Below, piece after piece: positions 10,876 through 23,707 of a stretch of 64,000 nt of DNA. The notes below the pieces were generated by a model. That model was not told where the DNA came from. It did no database searches and saw nothing but the letters and a program-made list of their open reading frames with translations. The position numbers and the translations under genes are program-made. Numbering within the stretch: position 1 is the first letter of the stretch; each line of letters opens with the position of its first letter. The stretch lies in the NCBI RefSeq assembly GCF_004798865.1, contig NW_025335941.1:6221912-6285911 (forward strand), in the 5' to 3' direction. This DNA comes from Varanus komodoensis (lineage: Eukaryota; Chordata; Lepidosauria; Squamata; Varanidae).

Positions 10876-13800
10876 TTCTGGTGAAGTTTGAGATTGCTGA
10901 TTTACATCTCCCAGAGTGACTCAAAATCCACAAATCCAAGCTGCCATTACATCTTTACAAATAACATTTATGCGACATGTTTGACCATAAGGCCATGGTA
11001 TGTATTTATTTTAGTTGTCATTTACAGCCTTCAAAATTACCTTTAATATACTCAACTACCAACTGTTTGGTAGTTTTCTGACTCTTGTGCATCTTATCCC
11101 CCTTTCTAAATTCTTCTGCTAAGGTGTTGTTACTTGCAGTAAGTGCTTTATGCAAAAGGAAATGCTGGCATTTTAGAAAAATCATTTTGGTCCTGCCCCT
11201 TCCTCCTTCAGCCCCAGATCTTTTGTGATTGGCCCACCCCTTTTGCTTTCCTCCCAATCTGCCACTGGAACACTTTCCTGAAACTGAATTTGGTCCTTAG
11301 CCTGAAAGAGGATTCCTACATCTGGGCTACACTAAACATGGTTATTTCCGGATCCAGCCATTTGTTATCTTGATGTACCATATAGTTAAATGATTCATAT
11401 GACTGTTTCTCAATGGCATGTCATTAGGGTAATAAAACGTATTGATTGGAACAAATAGTTCTGCTTTTCTCTTTTGCAAGTCTAAATCTCAGCTGGGCCC
11501 CTGGTTATAAATCCTGCATCCATTATTTTGTATTTTTCCTCTTTGGAAGAAAAGTAATCGTATTTAAGAGAGATTTCAACATGTATACCTAATGTTATTT
11601 CTTTAGATTTCTTGGCATTTGCTCAATCATGGGGTTGTACTCAGGCAAAGACAATATTAGCTTTCCATTACATACTGGATAAACCCTAGGGATGTAATAG
11701 AAATGTGGATAATTAATGCAATTTCCACATAATGTCTCTTCTCCAGACATTATCTTTATGAATCAACACGCATCAATGACACATTAAATTCTTTGTGGAT
11801 GACCATAATGATGCTCTCCAGTGCTGTTAAGATTCTACCATCTTCACTTTGTTAACAGCAGACTGTCCACGCCATTCAATATTTTCAAATGTAGAATTAG
11901 ATTACTTTTTTATTCAGCTCTGGTAGACACCAATTCTCCAAGGATATGTTCTGTTTCCAGATATGCCATCATCCATTTGTTCCACGCATTTTGGAGAGAA
12001 GCAGTGAGCCATTGCAACGTAGTCTAAAAACATGATTCTTAACTCTTCTGAAATGAATAATATGTATATAGAAGTAACTTTAAAGAGCTGAAGCAGGAAA
12101 GCTAGGAGAAATTTTCCTGACCTGCATGAATGTTAACTGCAGAGATTCTTTAAGTATTATTATTAGTAGCAGTATTATTATGAGCTGCATTCCTACCATT
12201 CAATGTATACAATTTATATTCTCAGGGTAGTTACTGTATTGTGTAAATTCCCCTCCAGTTATTTCCCAGCCTCTTAATCTACACAACATTATCCTCTTGT
12301 CACTTCCAGCCTTTACTTTGAACAAATATTTCTGATGCTCTAAAACAAAACAAACAAAAACTTTAGAGCTGCCCCAGGGAGCACCACATGCTGCTGCCCC
12401 ACCTATTCATTGACCATTCCTGTTGCTAGGGGTTAAGTCACCAGTGCTCCGTTTATAGTCTTTCTGTTGTTTCTTCTTCCAAAGTTGCTCATGTATTTAA
12501 TTGTCCACAGTGATGTCTGTTACTGCTCCTTTGACTTTTCAGCAGATACGCAATGCATATTGACAGTCCAGATGCCAAGGTCATGGACTGGCTGTCACTA
12601 AAATCCCGCAAAATTTTCAAGAAGCTTACATAGAGCTGAATCTTTCCAAAAATGTCATCCATCTAAGTCTCTCAAGACTGATCTAGAGCTTGCAGTATGA
12701 AGCAGTATCTTGAGCTTAGCACCGCTAGGCTCTCAAGGACAATATATTCCTTTTCAACCTTCCTGCAATCTAGGCACCTGGCAGGGAGAAAAGAGAAGTC
12801 ACATGCTATATACATCAGTACCACTGATACGGTCCCTGTGGCTAGGGCTGTGCTTTGGAACTCCCATGTTGTGTTCTTAGGGAGATTTGGGAGATTCACA
12901 TTGATATAATTTTAGAGGGCTTAACTTTTATTTATTTATATATTTATTTATTTATTTATTTAAGCTTATCGTTTAAATAATGATTTGTCATTTATTACCC
13001 ACTATCTGCTTTCTGTTCTTTAAACAGTTATTAATCTATAAGAGGACATCCTCTTTTTCTCACGACTGGAAGTTTTCTGATCAACAGATCTTTTCCACTT
13101 ATGTAATGGAAAAGAATACAATTTTCATTGAATTTCCATTCCTTTCTAGACACCTCAGATCTGCTGTATATGGTGGAGAGCAATACAAAAGGTAACACTG
13201 TGAGACTGCAAAGGGAATTTTGACAATGTCCCCACCAAAAAAAGAAATTTCTTTACACTTTATGCTGACAGAAGGATCCTGGATGGGATATCTCTCAAAA
13301 GATGATTCACTGGTTGAATGAAATGCTGTATCCAATCCATTAAAAAGTTATTGTGTATCTCTGTAAAAATGAGATAGCATCTCTCCAAAAGAGAATTCAA
13401 AATTAAGAAAACACCTGAAGTAACGAAAAAGTATGTTAATTCCTTTTAAATCTATCAAAATCACATTACTATATCTAATGGATTTAGATTAAAAATCATT
13501 ATACCTGAGAGGACACGTCAAGGCAACATCAATCAATATACAATGTAGACCATCAATCCAGATTTGGTCATAAATAAAGAAAGCCCATTTGAAATCAAGG
13601 GGACTTAGTCATGACTAAATTCTTTATATTTCAGCAGTCTGTTCCAGGTATGGCTTATCATTTCTGATATATATTTTGTATATAATTCAAAATACTTTCA
13701 GCATGGTGATAATAGAGTATTCTGTTATCATTTACTGCTATCAGCTGCTTTGAGGACCATTTTGGTTAAAAAGCAACCTATAGGCATAATATAATTAAAT

Positions 13801-14877
13801 CAATGACATCTCCTCCAACTGTAAGATTTAGAATACCTTTGTGCATCAATATGGTCACACCACGATTCACCCAAACTAACGTTCCCAGTAACTGATTGAG
13901 GACATGGAGTGACAACATAATGATAGCGTTCCACTTGGTGAGTAGTTCCATGTGTCATGGCTGGTGTGGGGGTTGTCCTTCCCTCATTTTAAGTGTTGCC
14001 TTGATTGTACTGTTCTAGAATCACTGGACTATACAATAATTCAGCTCATAGGGAGCTGAAGTAGTTAGTCATTCTAGAAGGATGACAGATGACATGAATA
14101 ACAATTAGGGAAAGGTTTCACCTGAGTGGAGCCAATCACTTCCTGTTCAACCCATTGGAGGGCAGCAACCTTTAATTTTTCCCCATAGTTTAGGGAAATT
14201 TTTCATATACTAAAAAAGTTTAGGCATAAATATGGTCCTTGCTAGGAAAATATATAAACACTAGGAACAAATCAAAGTTATTGAATTTTGTATCATTTAT
14301 CTGTCTGCTATCACTTATTCTATGGACAGGCTAGATTGCATGGTAAGAAGGATAGACTCATCTGTCAACTTTGATTTCTCATTTTTCTATTCATCTTGCC
14401 CCATTTCCTGATTAGTGTGTATTTTTTTCAGTATTTGTGTACATGTTTTCATGCTCAGTTCTCCCAGTATGCCCATTTTTGTATGCAAATATGTCTTGTG
14501 TATGAATTTTTACAAGTGCTGATCACAAGGTGATTGTATATGTTGTTTTCATACATTCCCTGCACACATTCTCCTAACATGTGCATTTGTTTGTACACAA
14601 TTTTTAATTAACTATTTCTTAAAATTCAGAAAAGTGAGACTACCAGAGTAAGGGCATTTGGTTCACAGATGGTTTCTAGAAGTACAAGTCAGGCAAGTTC
14701 AAATTAAACTGTGAACCAAATTAACTTCTCCTTTCTCTAAGGGTGAAACTTACTTTGTTTGTTTGTTTAGTACGTTTCTGATCTAACCAATAACTAATGT
14801 TCTGTGAGAACATCACAACCAATGAAAAGACTCAACTGTTATTTTAAAGTGCTACGAGGAATACAAAATAAAACACA
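10876..14877. other. Intergenic sequence
   Basis: No gene recognised. Overlapping open frames on both strands at 11018-11373, 12672-12909 and 12980-13335 are mutually exclusive and lack protein character. Apart from the TTTA microsatellite at 12926-12963, I see no repeat I can name. Confidence 0.6.
12926..12963. repeat. TTTA microsatellite, imperfect
   Basis: About nine TTTA units with one ATATA interruption. It may be the leftover tail of a minus-strand LINE, but no tail hairpin sequence is attached. Confidence 0.85.
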
Positions 14878-15000
14878 AGAGCCATCATGGTACAGTAGTT
14901 AGGAGAGGCAGAATGTAATTCAGAAGATCAAGGGTTCTAGTCCCCTCTTGGGCCATGAAATGCACTGGTTGACCTAACCTGCCTCGCAGGGTTCTTTAAA
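14878..15000 (+). mobile_element. tRNA-derived SINE, plus strand
   Basis: The head AGAGCCATCATGGTACAGTA followed by GTTAGGAGAGGCAG resembles a tRNA-derived A-box region, and GGTTCTAGTCC at 14933-14943 is a good B box. The body continues with a GGTTGACCTAACCTGCCTCG block and CAGGGTTCTT, which is the conserved core of the squamate MIR-like SINE. The 3' end is lost near 15000. The LTR-like repeat begins about 30 bases further on. Confidence 0.75.
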
Positions 15001-15029
15001 TGCTGCTCTCATGTGTTGGGGTTCCTCCT

Positions 15030-15365
15030 TCACACATTCAAAAGCCATAGACCTATCTTTCCTTGCAAAGTGTTCTTTATTGACCAAAATAGACCCAGAA
15101 AGAGTCTCTGAGCATGCACAGGGCAGTTTGTTGAACCAATCTAGTATTCACTTCTGGAAGTCTCCTTATCAGCATTGTGCAAGCAGTAAATATCTATGTG
15201 CAACCCATAGTACAACCCGTTGTGCTGGACATTTCCACAGCTTTTGAGCAATTTAGCGTTATGCAGAAGATATTTGGGTCTTCTGCTTAGCTATCTTTCC
15301 ATGCATCCAGTGAAACTCTATTATCTAAAAGGGTCCATGAGATAATTTGAGATCTTGGCTATGTA
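15030..15365 (-). repeat. LTR-like repeat, copy A, minus strand (fossil)
   Basis: This segment shares two blocks in the same order and orientation with 39215-39815: one at 15030-15082 including a minus-strand AATAAA polyadenylation signal, and one at about 15265-15362. Copy A is shorter than copy B. A polyadenylation signal about 50 bases before the end would fit a retroviral or Gypsy-type LTR, but no coding region or paired repeat is visible, so the family is not assigned. It looks old. Confidence 0.4.
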
Positions 15366-17334
15366 TTTGTAAAAAATGCTGAAACTGCATAGAACTCAGT
15401 GCCAATCTGTAACATAATTATTATTTGTGAAACCCTTCTACTGTATTTCCTCATGTCCACAATAGCCCTCTGAGCCAGATAGTTGTGGTCACATGTTACA
15501 TACAGGAAAGCAAGGAGGGAGGCAGAGAACATGCCCTTCAATTGGGCTTTGAATTGGGTTCTGAAAGAAAATTGCTTCCAGGAAAACACAGTCTCTTCTG
15601 GAAGAAATTCATTACCAGACCTCAATACCCCAATGGACTGAACCACTTTTAATATTGTGCTTACAGATGGGAACATGAATCTGCAAAGGAAATATCTTGT
15701 GAATCTACAGAGGCAATGGCCTGTGAATCCACATCTCCTTCCTTGTTGAAGAGCTTGCTGCATTTAGACATAGATTTCTAATGCATCCATATTTATTTAG
15801 TCATGCATATCAGACCTAGAGATAGGTTCTAACTTCATTTCTCTGGAAACAAGCTTCCCAGCACACTCTTAAGTCATTATCTAGTACCACTTAGATGTGC
15901 ACAGCCTGCCTGTTTCTCAAGCTGTGTTTTCAAATCATTTCTGTTGAGACCAAAAGAAGGAAATACTGTAATATCATCAAATGGTTTGATAGTTACTACC
16001 ATGATGCAGTAGGGTTTCCAGGTAGGAAGAGTTAGTCTACTTCATTGCACTAATTAAGTGCTTTTGGATTTTATATTTATTGAACAGGGAAGGAAAGGTG
16101 AGGGCTTTAAAATTTTGAATACATGGAATGTTGACAGATTCTGCCAAAGACAGAAAAGAAGTGCCCAACCGTATTTAGATGTTTTCTTAGAAGGTTTGGC
16201 TAATGCACAAAGCAAGGACAAACTCCAGTCCCACCCCTACCCCTCTTCTATGTTGCATCCACCTGCAGTGGGTGACATTCTGAAGAGGAGAACCTGCTAT
16301 AGTTTTCTCTATTTGAGACTTTTCACATGAGAGCTTCCATGAATTTAGGGGCCTCTCCTCTTCAGATGGTTACCTTCAACAAGTGAAGGGCAACAGACAC
16401 AACAACAGAGAGAGCAGAGCTGAGCCACTTCCTTTTCTTGTGTGCTAGCTAAACCTTGTAAGAGAACACTTACAAGAGTGGGGCTTCTGTCTGAATCCAA
16501 TTCTTGTCAAAGGGCAGGGCTAGGATAGGAAGAAAGTGGGTAGCTTGTTGAATAATGTCTCATCTGAGTGAACAGAAAATATAATTGAGCCCATATAATG
16601 GTTACAGAAAGCAGATCAGTGGCCATTTCCCTGGAGGAAGATGTTCAGGAAAATGATTTTGAATGGGAATAGATATTCCCACCTTGCCAGAAAAATCCAA
16701 GTAAGCAAACAAGCAAGATAGAGAGGCTTGCAGACTCTTAATGCTTTCTGATACCCTAATTGTACCAGCAGAACGTTGGAAGTTTACCTGAGACATTATT
16801 GTGGCACTCAGAGCATGAGAATGGTGAAATCTTCTTTTGGTATCCATTTGATATAACAATTATTGGAGGAGACCTGATAGATGAGAAAATATTTAGTGCT
16901 CTTTGCTGTAAGCCCAGAAATGTCTTAAGAAAGTTGTGCTCAAGAGAAGTTGCTGCTGCAGCAATGCTCATTCATCTGGTCTTCCTGAAGCCTTTGGCAG
17001 TATGGCAACTCCAACATAAAATGTACATGGAAACAAGCATTATCTAATGCTGCTTTAGCTTTCCTGCTCTAACTCAGTGCCTGCCAGCTTATCTGGACAG
17101 TCATAGAGCAATTATGTCCAACTGAAAGAGACTGGGCTAAAACGGTGGGTGAGGGCATGCATGGCAGAAAGAGGGTGACATCCCAGGCATTCTTAGTCTT
17201 CTCCTGACACTGACTCTGCTGGCTTTCAGCTGGTCCTTGAGCAAGACAACCTTAATGGGTGTCTCCATGGCACAACCTACCTTCTCCTCACCATTGTCAC
17301 CTGCTACTCACCTTCTACTTTCTCTTCACTGCTA
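15366..17334. other. Intergenic sequence, nothing recognised
   Basis: The minus-strand open frame at 15359-15763 (134 codons) is among the longest in the window but has biased, non-family composition and overlaps the edge of the LTR-like repeat. Open frames at 16602-17047 lie on both strands over the same bases and are likely chance. No repeat named. Confidence 0.55.
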
Positions 17335-17478
17335 CTCACTGATTGCCTGACAGCTAGCAAGTATTATAATGTTAATGTGTTTTATATTTTTAGTGTTTTA
17401 TATTTTAACCGATGTTTAGTAAGCGCCCCGAGGCTTCGGCGAATGGGGCGGCATAGAAATGTTTAAATAAATAAATAA
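17335..17478 (+). mobile_element. L2/CR1-type LINE 3' tail, plus strand
   Basis: An AT-rich 3' untranslated part (repeated TTTTATATTTT blocks) is followed by the terminal hairpin GCGCCCCGAGGCTTCGGCGA, then ATGGGGCGGCATAGAAATG and an AAATAAATAAATAA tail. The hairpin arms are well kept, which suggests a younger copy than most others here. No ORF2 sequence is attached. Confidence 0.75.
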
Positions 17479-17869
17479 GTAGAAAATGGCATGTCCTGCT
17501 CTTCTTTCTCACCATGACCATTGTTCTCTGGGTCAGAACAGGAGGCAGTTTGCAAGGGTGAAAAGGAATGGCACCAAGGGGTTCTTGTCAGTGGGTCATC
17601 TTCTGGTGTGTAGCCCCTCAGTAGGTGCCCAACTTTGCCTGCCCTTGATGCCAGTTCTGCATCAGAGCAGTTTATACCTTGATTTTGAGGGTTTATTCCT
17701 TACCAGCTAACCGGTATTGGTCTTGATGGCAGCTGCTGAGGGCCAGGAATTCAGAAGGGTCCCTCCCTGCTCTACCATAGCTGCCATGATCTTACTCCTT
17801 GCCCTCCTGGCCCCACTGATGAAATGAAACATTATTGCCAACCCTGCTGCCCCATGACACCACTTTTTA
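17479..17869. other. Short intergenic block
   Basis: Somewhat GC-richer than its surroundings. The open frame at 17486-17710 is not recognised. Nothing else seen. Confidence 0.5.
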
Positions 17870-18035
17870 TTTGTTTACCTCAACATTCTTCATGCAAGAA
17901 ACCTATGGAGGTTTATACAATGCCCCCCTTCTACATTCTATCTTCACAACAATCCTGTGAGGTTGGTTAGTCTGAGGGTCAGTGACTGACCCAAAGTCAC
18001 CCAATAAGCTTCATGGCAAAGAAGACACTAAATGG
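17870..18035 (-). mobile_element. MIR-like SINE 3' part, minus strand
   Basis: The plus strand reads CTTCACAACAATCCTGTGAG, GTTGGTTAGTCTGAGGGTCA, GTGACTGACCCAAAGTCACC and CAATAAGCTTCATGGCAAAG. These blocks in this order are the reverse complement of the conserved core of the vertebrate MIR-like SINE. The tRNA-derived head, expected beyond 18035, is missing. Confidence 0.7.
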
Positions 18036-19204
18036 CAACAATTTGAAGCAATAAGATGTTGCTGCTTTCGCTGGTGGGAATGGCTAATGAAGGCATGGAC
18101 AGTCTTCATGTTGATCTTCTACCCTCCTCCCTAAAGGCTGCACTTGATTGGTTAAAATCATTGCCACTCCTGAGGTATTTAAAGCATAACTTTAAGATGC
18201 AAGCAAAGGGGCCTAAAGACTTGGTCAGCCAGCTGGCAACACTTTGCCAGCAAGGCTGTCTGACCAGATGAGGTGGAGGAGATGGGGCTAGCACTGCCAC
18301 CTGCTGTTGTAGTCAAAAAACCTGGAGTGAAGGAGGGATAGGCTAGCAGGCTGGTCATTTTGTTGGCTGGATGGCCAGCAGGCAGGCAAACCTTTGCTGA
18401 GTGAGGCACAGCAACCAGGAGATGAACAGGTGGGAACTCTAGCAGCAAAAGGTGCAGTGTGACAAGATACCATCATATGTACTAACCCAATGGGATAGTG
18501 GTAGTGTATCATAAACTATTACTGACCAAAGCTCTTCATCAGATAAAAACTAGTCCATAAATCTAGGTTAAAAATCCAGGTAGCAGAGGAACCCTTCATT
18601 TTCATAGGAAATTTGTGCTACCATATTGGGATCTTTTTCCTGAAAATATTCCCAGGATAAATTGGGATCAACAGAACCACAGGAGAGGGGTATCATTGAA
18701 AATGGCCTCAATCCTGTCCACCAAATTGCAATTTCTCACCATTCATAACTCAAATTAATCATAACGTTATTATCGATTCCTTTAGTCTAGGTTTGCACAA
18801 TTATCAAATTGCTAAATGTAAAAGTGGAAACCATGTTTATGCAATCACTATAAACAGAATCAAATAATCACATCAAAAAACATTAATCTAGAAAGAAATT
18901 ACTTGAGACTACAAAATTACTGTCACTTCAGTTAGTGAAAAGCTTAATAAGAATTATATAATTTTAATTATGTATTCATAGGTTTGGTCAATCAACTAAA
19001 CATCAAATCAGAATTTGAATAAGCACCAGTAAGCACATACAGATATGAGCAACCATGCTTATCTGTGAGGTTATATTTCAGAAGAAGGCAATAATGGACC
19101 CTTTTTAGTGCTAACAACATATTATACATGTTATACATACTATATAGAACCACTCAGAACAAGAAAAAGTGTGTTTAATAATACCATATATGTTAATCAC
19201 ATTC
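18036..19204. other. Intergenic sequence
   Basis: GC-richer to 18470, then AT-rich. Several overlapping open frames on both strands at 18056-18512 encode low-complexity or nondescript sequence. No gene or named repeat recognised. Confidence 0.55.
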
Positions 19205-20560
19205 TGGGTCATCATCTGAACTTGGTGTGTCCTCCAGTTTGATTCTTATTCTGTTGAGTATCATTCTCATCCACTTTCATACATGGTATCGTTTTAGTAT
19301 TGGTCCATCCTTTTGTGCTCCCTATGTGGACCTTATGCACTCCCTTTGATGACAATGAGTGGTTTCCACTATTTTCCATGCTACAACTATGCATCTTTGC
19401 CCAAATTGCTATGCCCTTGTGTGCCAAGTATGCTGATGCCCGTGTGTGAAACTTGACTTCGTCTGCACAAATGCTCTCTGGGAGGTGATATGAATGGCGA
19501 CACAATTTGCCAGGTGTTTAGTTCAAGTAGCATTTCAGTGACACTGGGATGCCCTACCAATCAAACACAACTTGAACTTCAGTACACTGTGCTCAGCCAA
19601 GACAGTAATTTATCCAGCCTTCACAAGTAATGCCATAGCACTAACCTTGCAACCCACATGTGTTATGACATTTCTACTTAGGAATTTGCTAGTTCACCCA
19701 TATAAGAAACAAGAATTGCAAAGTCACTCTTCTTTGCTGGTGTGAAAAGTTCACCTTCAGCTGTGAAGAGTATGTGCAGAACCAGCTAAGTTCGTAAAAG
19801 CTAATGGCATCTTTCAGAGCGATCAACAAGTCTTGCAAAAAACCACAGTTTTCCTTTATCTTAGAAAGGTTTCACAAGTACAGTCTTAATTTGCCTTCCA
19901 AGTGTTAAGCTTTGACATCTTCACAGGAGACCACAAGATGTTGGCATAGGCTTCAATTAACTCTTTGAATTGAGTCTCTTCAGTGACATTTCTCTCATAC
20001 ATTTAGTTTTTCATCTATCATCCATTAAATCTTGTCTCCTCTGTCAAATAGCTCAACAGATCTGCTGATTTTTCTTTGAACACATTCTTTACATTCTGAA
20101 GCATATTAATTAGCCTTGCCATATTATGTTTCTGCCACTCTAAGACAGCTTTTGTATTGATTGATTGATTGATTGATTGATTGGGTGACGATGGTGCTTC
20201 CTCTTTTGGAGAACTGATAGGATCCATGTAGGACCTTTTAGACCACAACTCACTTCCAAGGTCCAGTTTACATGTTTGAAAGCATGATCTACTTCTATAG
20301 CAGAGAAGAGCACATTGTTTATATTAACATGACAGCCTAGACAGGCAGAATATGTATGAATTGCAGCAAGCTGTTTTCTGGAACTTCCTACCATGCCTTT
20401 GGTACTAATCCTGACTTCTTTCCTGGATGTCTCCTCAAGTTGCCATGAGCTGGACAGGATATTTCCTACAAATTGTTTGCTGAACACAGGGACTCTTGAT
20501 CCTGGCAAATTCCACTCTCAGCACAACCTGAACAAGGTTTTGAGACTTGAGCTCACTTAG
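19205..20560 (-). pseudogene. Unassigned protein-like fossil, minus strand
   Basis: On the minus strand two open frames (20140-20508, 122 codons; 19212-19505, 97 codons) and the stretch between them read like decayed protein sequence rather than AT-rich noise. The lower one has a CRHSYHLPESICADEVKFHT block, then AYLAHKGIAIWAKMHS and KGVHKVHIGSTKGWTNTKTI. I cannot assign a family. It could be an old transposon or retroelement open frame or a retroposed host gene. It is clearly broken and interrupted by an ATTG microsatellite at 20156-20183. Confidence 0.3.
20156..20183. repeat. ATTG microsatellite, seven perfect units
   Basis: Twenty-eight bases of ATTG repeated without interruption. On the minus strand it yields repeated N-Q-S-I residues in the open frame that crosses it. 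Confidence 0.95.
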
Positions 20561-23389
20561 TTCTAGCTTCTTGCCAATCTAGGTCAAGCCCTGGTGTCCA
20601 TGAATGACTCAGCTTACTTAAGTTATTGTTTTTGGTCTCTCCTCTAACCCATATCCTTGAAAAACAAGAGGGCTTTCATCTCAGGTTTTCCATTGTTTAT
20701 TGACCATTTTGTTTTCCAACAGTGAAGTTAATTTAACTTCTGTTGCTATTTCATGGTGGATAATCATCACAAATCTTGTGAAGGTTCCAACATATTTTTA
20801 GATAATGCATGGGCCAGTACATGTTAGGAAGTTATAATTTTTGAATCTTGCAAAACAAATGGTCTACTATAATCTGAAACATATACAAAAATATTTTGGA
20901 TGGGAATAATGGCTTGGTGTATTTGGTTTACTATTAATTAATCCATTTCTGTTCCTTTAAGAGTATCAAATAATCAAATTTCTGCTTTTCCCCCTCAAAT
21001 ATACCTTAACCAGCCCAGTGATTGTCTGCAAAATGAGTAACTTCATTTTGAAGAATGCAGAGATCTTTCTCATCTCTTTCCAATTTCCCATTAGCTTATC
21101 ATAGAGACAGGAGAAAGGATATTATTTTAAAAATATATTAATCTTGACTTCAGCTATGCCCCATATAAAAAACATGTTTGAAATAGTTGAGTGAGAAGTG
21201 AGTTTGGGGAGGAAAAAACTTAATTCATTTAGACTTACTTCTTAATAACTATCTTTAATATCTGGTTGATAGTCCATGTTGAGGTCCTTGCCAGATTTAT
21301 AACTTCGACATTCCTGATGGATCACTGTGACGTTAGACAGAGAAAAGAAAATAAATTTCAATTTTCAATATGAAGTGGGTCATGGACTCAAAGGAACAAG
21401 AAAGAACAGAAAGATGGAGGAAATGGTAAATCTGAAAAGGCCAAAAAGTTATTTCTGTAGGGTCCTCATATTCAGGATATGAGAAATGAGTAAATAAGTT
21501 GATAATACATTAAATTTGATTTATAAACTGAAAATCATCTCAGTTCATCCAGTGACCTTGCAGTGACCTTGCATGACATTGTGACCTTGCAGACCAACTT
21601 TCTTATATAGTCTTTTCAAATTTCTGGGGCCATACCCTCGCCTGGACAAACTTATGGATCTTGGCTAATATTAGTACAACTTGCAGTATACAGAAGAATG
21701 GAATCTCATTTGTCCTCACACCAAGGTCTTTGTAGTTAGGTAGTTACATAGTGCATTGCCAGTGGAGAAGGCATTCGTCTGAGTTGCAAAGGGCAGGAGT
21801 AAGATTCAGGCATACTATTTGTCACTCAGTGATTTCTTCCTTACCAGTGAAATGGAATGTAACGGATAAGTGGCTATGTACAAAGAACAGTTTTTTCCAT
21901 TCTACATACTGCATCATTCTGCATACTGCATACTGTTCATTTCATATATACATTTTGACAAACTATGTCCAAAATATGCTAATTTTATCAATATTTGCAT
22001 AATGATATTAAATTCTAATTCATTTTTATTATATAATACCCCTGCCTCCTTTCTTGCTGCCAAGGAACTTTTGAAGGAACTGGTATTTCTGTGTGAATCT
22101 TTCTGTCTAAATATTTTATAACCTAACTAAATAAAAGATTGCCACATAAGTACTGCAGGTTAAATTGTGCTAAAAGTGGAGACAGACCCATTATTATTTT
22201 GCATTTATTCATTGTGAACACTTTGTAAGGCTTGCTCATTGAGTGAAAGTTACACTTGGGCTCAAGTTTGCTTTAAAATGGCATGAGTCTAAGTGTTCAT
22301 TTTCAGCGTGAATAGAAATGAAACATTAATGCACTGCTCATCATACAGGGCACCTTTGCTATAATTGAAACCAGAGAATAATAGCTATAGATTTTTAGAA
22401 ACCAGGTATAAACCTCATCTCACTATAACATGCAAATTCTGTAGCTCTCCAGAGCCTCTTTACCGTCAGGGTGCCCAGTGCTAACAAGAAAACATAGTGG
22501 GCCATTATTCCTGCATCAGGGACATTAAAGGCATTGTAGAATTAAGGAGAATTCATGCTGCCTAATTACATTTTCTGTGGTTTTCTAGGAAAGAAAATAA
22601 TCTGGATCAAGTTAAGTGACTAAGCTACTTTTCTCACCCATATTGATACATACTGCTAAGAAACCCTGAAAAGATACAAGGAAGCCATTTCAGCAGCAAG
22701 AAGGAAAATGGGAGAACAGCTAATCTGTATTTTTCTCCATGCATTGCAGAGCTTCCTCTGCACCATTTTCTTTCATGAAAACAGATGCAGGATTCATCCT
22801 TAGGTGTATGACAGAAGTTCAGTTCAGTTCATAGATGAACAGATTGTGTGCTGTTCACACCTCTTCCTCACAAATGCCTTCCCAACTACAATGGCTCAGA
22901 TGTGAGCCTTTATTTCCCCAGTGGAAAGGAGTTGGGACAGCCTTACTCAGGAAAAGTCTTAGTTGCCAAAACAGCATAGAGACAGATGTTCTTCCTCACA
23001 AAAAAACTCTCCCAAACCCCAAGCCCAGCCCCAGCCTCAGCCCCATCTGTAGCTCCTGAGCTTGAACAAGAGGGTAATCTTCTGTCAAAGCATGTGCATT
23101 CCTGAAATTGTGTTGCTGTTCATAGAATAAAAAGGGCATTCAAAAATGCACGTTTTAGGAAAGTACAGGTGAAATAATGTGTATTTGAAAGAGAAGAGAA
23201 CCAACATGTTTTAATCAATGGGAGAAGACTGCATAATTTGGAATGCACACCCAAATACTGCAGAATCTTCACATTAAAAGAGGAAGTAAATTCAGGTTGA
23301 CACAAATACAAGACACAGTGAACTCTGAGAAGGAACTTGGAAAACTTCTATGAGCTTGAATTTCTCTGACAATGACAGATATTTCTAAC
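20561..23389. other. Intergenic sequence
   Basis: AT-rich, without recognisable exons. The cluster of TGACCT half-sites at 21553-21587 is described separately. Open frames at 21751-22121 are AT-biased and not family-like. A GTTCAGTTCAGTTCA run lies near 22817. Confidence 0.6.
21553..21587 (-). promoter_or_regulatory. Cluster of nuclear-receptor half-sites with DR5 spacing
   Basis: TGACCT occurs at 21553-21558, 21564-21569 and 21582-21587, with a TGACAT variant at 21574-21579. The first two are a direct repeat with a five-base spacer, the arrangement used by retinoic acid receptor/RXR dimers, read on the minus strand as AGGTCA. Each full copy continues as TGACCTTG, which also fits ERR or SF-1 monomer sites. 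The similarity could also come from a small local tandem duplication. Confidence 0.25.
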
Positions 23390-23462
23390 ACTTGCTGTAA
23401 GCTGCCTGGGGAGCTGTATGACTAATGGGAAGGGTTAACAATCTAATAAATAAATAAATAAC
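23390..23462 (+). mobile_element. LINE 3' tail fragment, plus strand, diverged
   Basis: The sequence reads TTGCTGTAAGCTGCCTGGGG, then AGCTGTATGACTAATGGGAA, ending in an AATCTAATAAATAAATAAAT tail. The GTAAGC(T/C)GCC start and AATAAATA end fit the LINE tail layout, but the hairpin is decayed. Confidence 0.5.
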
Positions 23463-23637
23463 ACTGTGGAATGTGCAAGGAGGCCCTCCTTATACCCACA
23501 AATGTATCTGCCCATGTTTATACCTATTCACTCTGCAAGACCAAGGACTTAGCCAGACCTAAAAGAAAATTGCCAAAGTGGTTCCAGATAGCTTTATTGT
23601 GTTTCATGATTGCTATAGCTGCTTTACTAATAGCATC

Positions 23638-23641
23638 CACA

Positions 23642-23705
<64 letters not shown>
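23638..23705. repeat. Compound microsatellite, CA then AG
   Basis: Eleven CA units (23638-23659) run directly into about 23 AG units (to 23705). The AG part is a pure homopurine run of 47 bases. Open frames crossing it read only H-T and R-E repeats and are not genes. Confidence 0.97.

Positions 23706-23707
<2 letters not shown>

Noticed and set aside
14878-15000. A functional tRNA gene
   Set aside because: The B box is good but the tRNA cloverleaf is not maintained and a MIR-like SINE body follows.
15359-15763. 134-codon minus-strand open frame
   Set aside because: No family character; it starts in unique sequence and its far end overlaps the edge of the LTR-like repeat.
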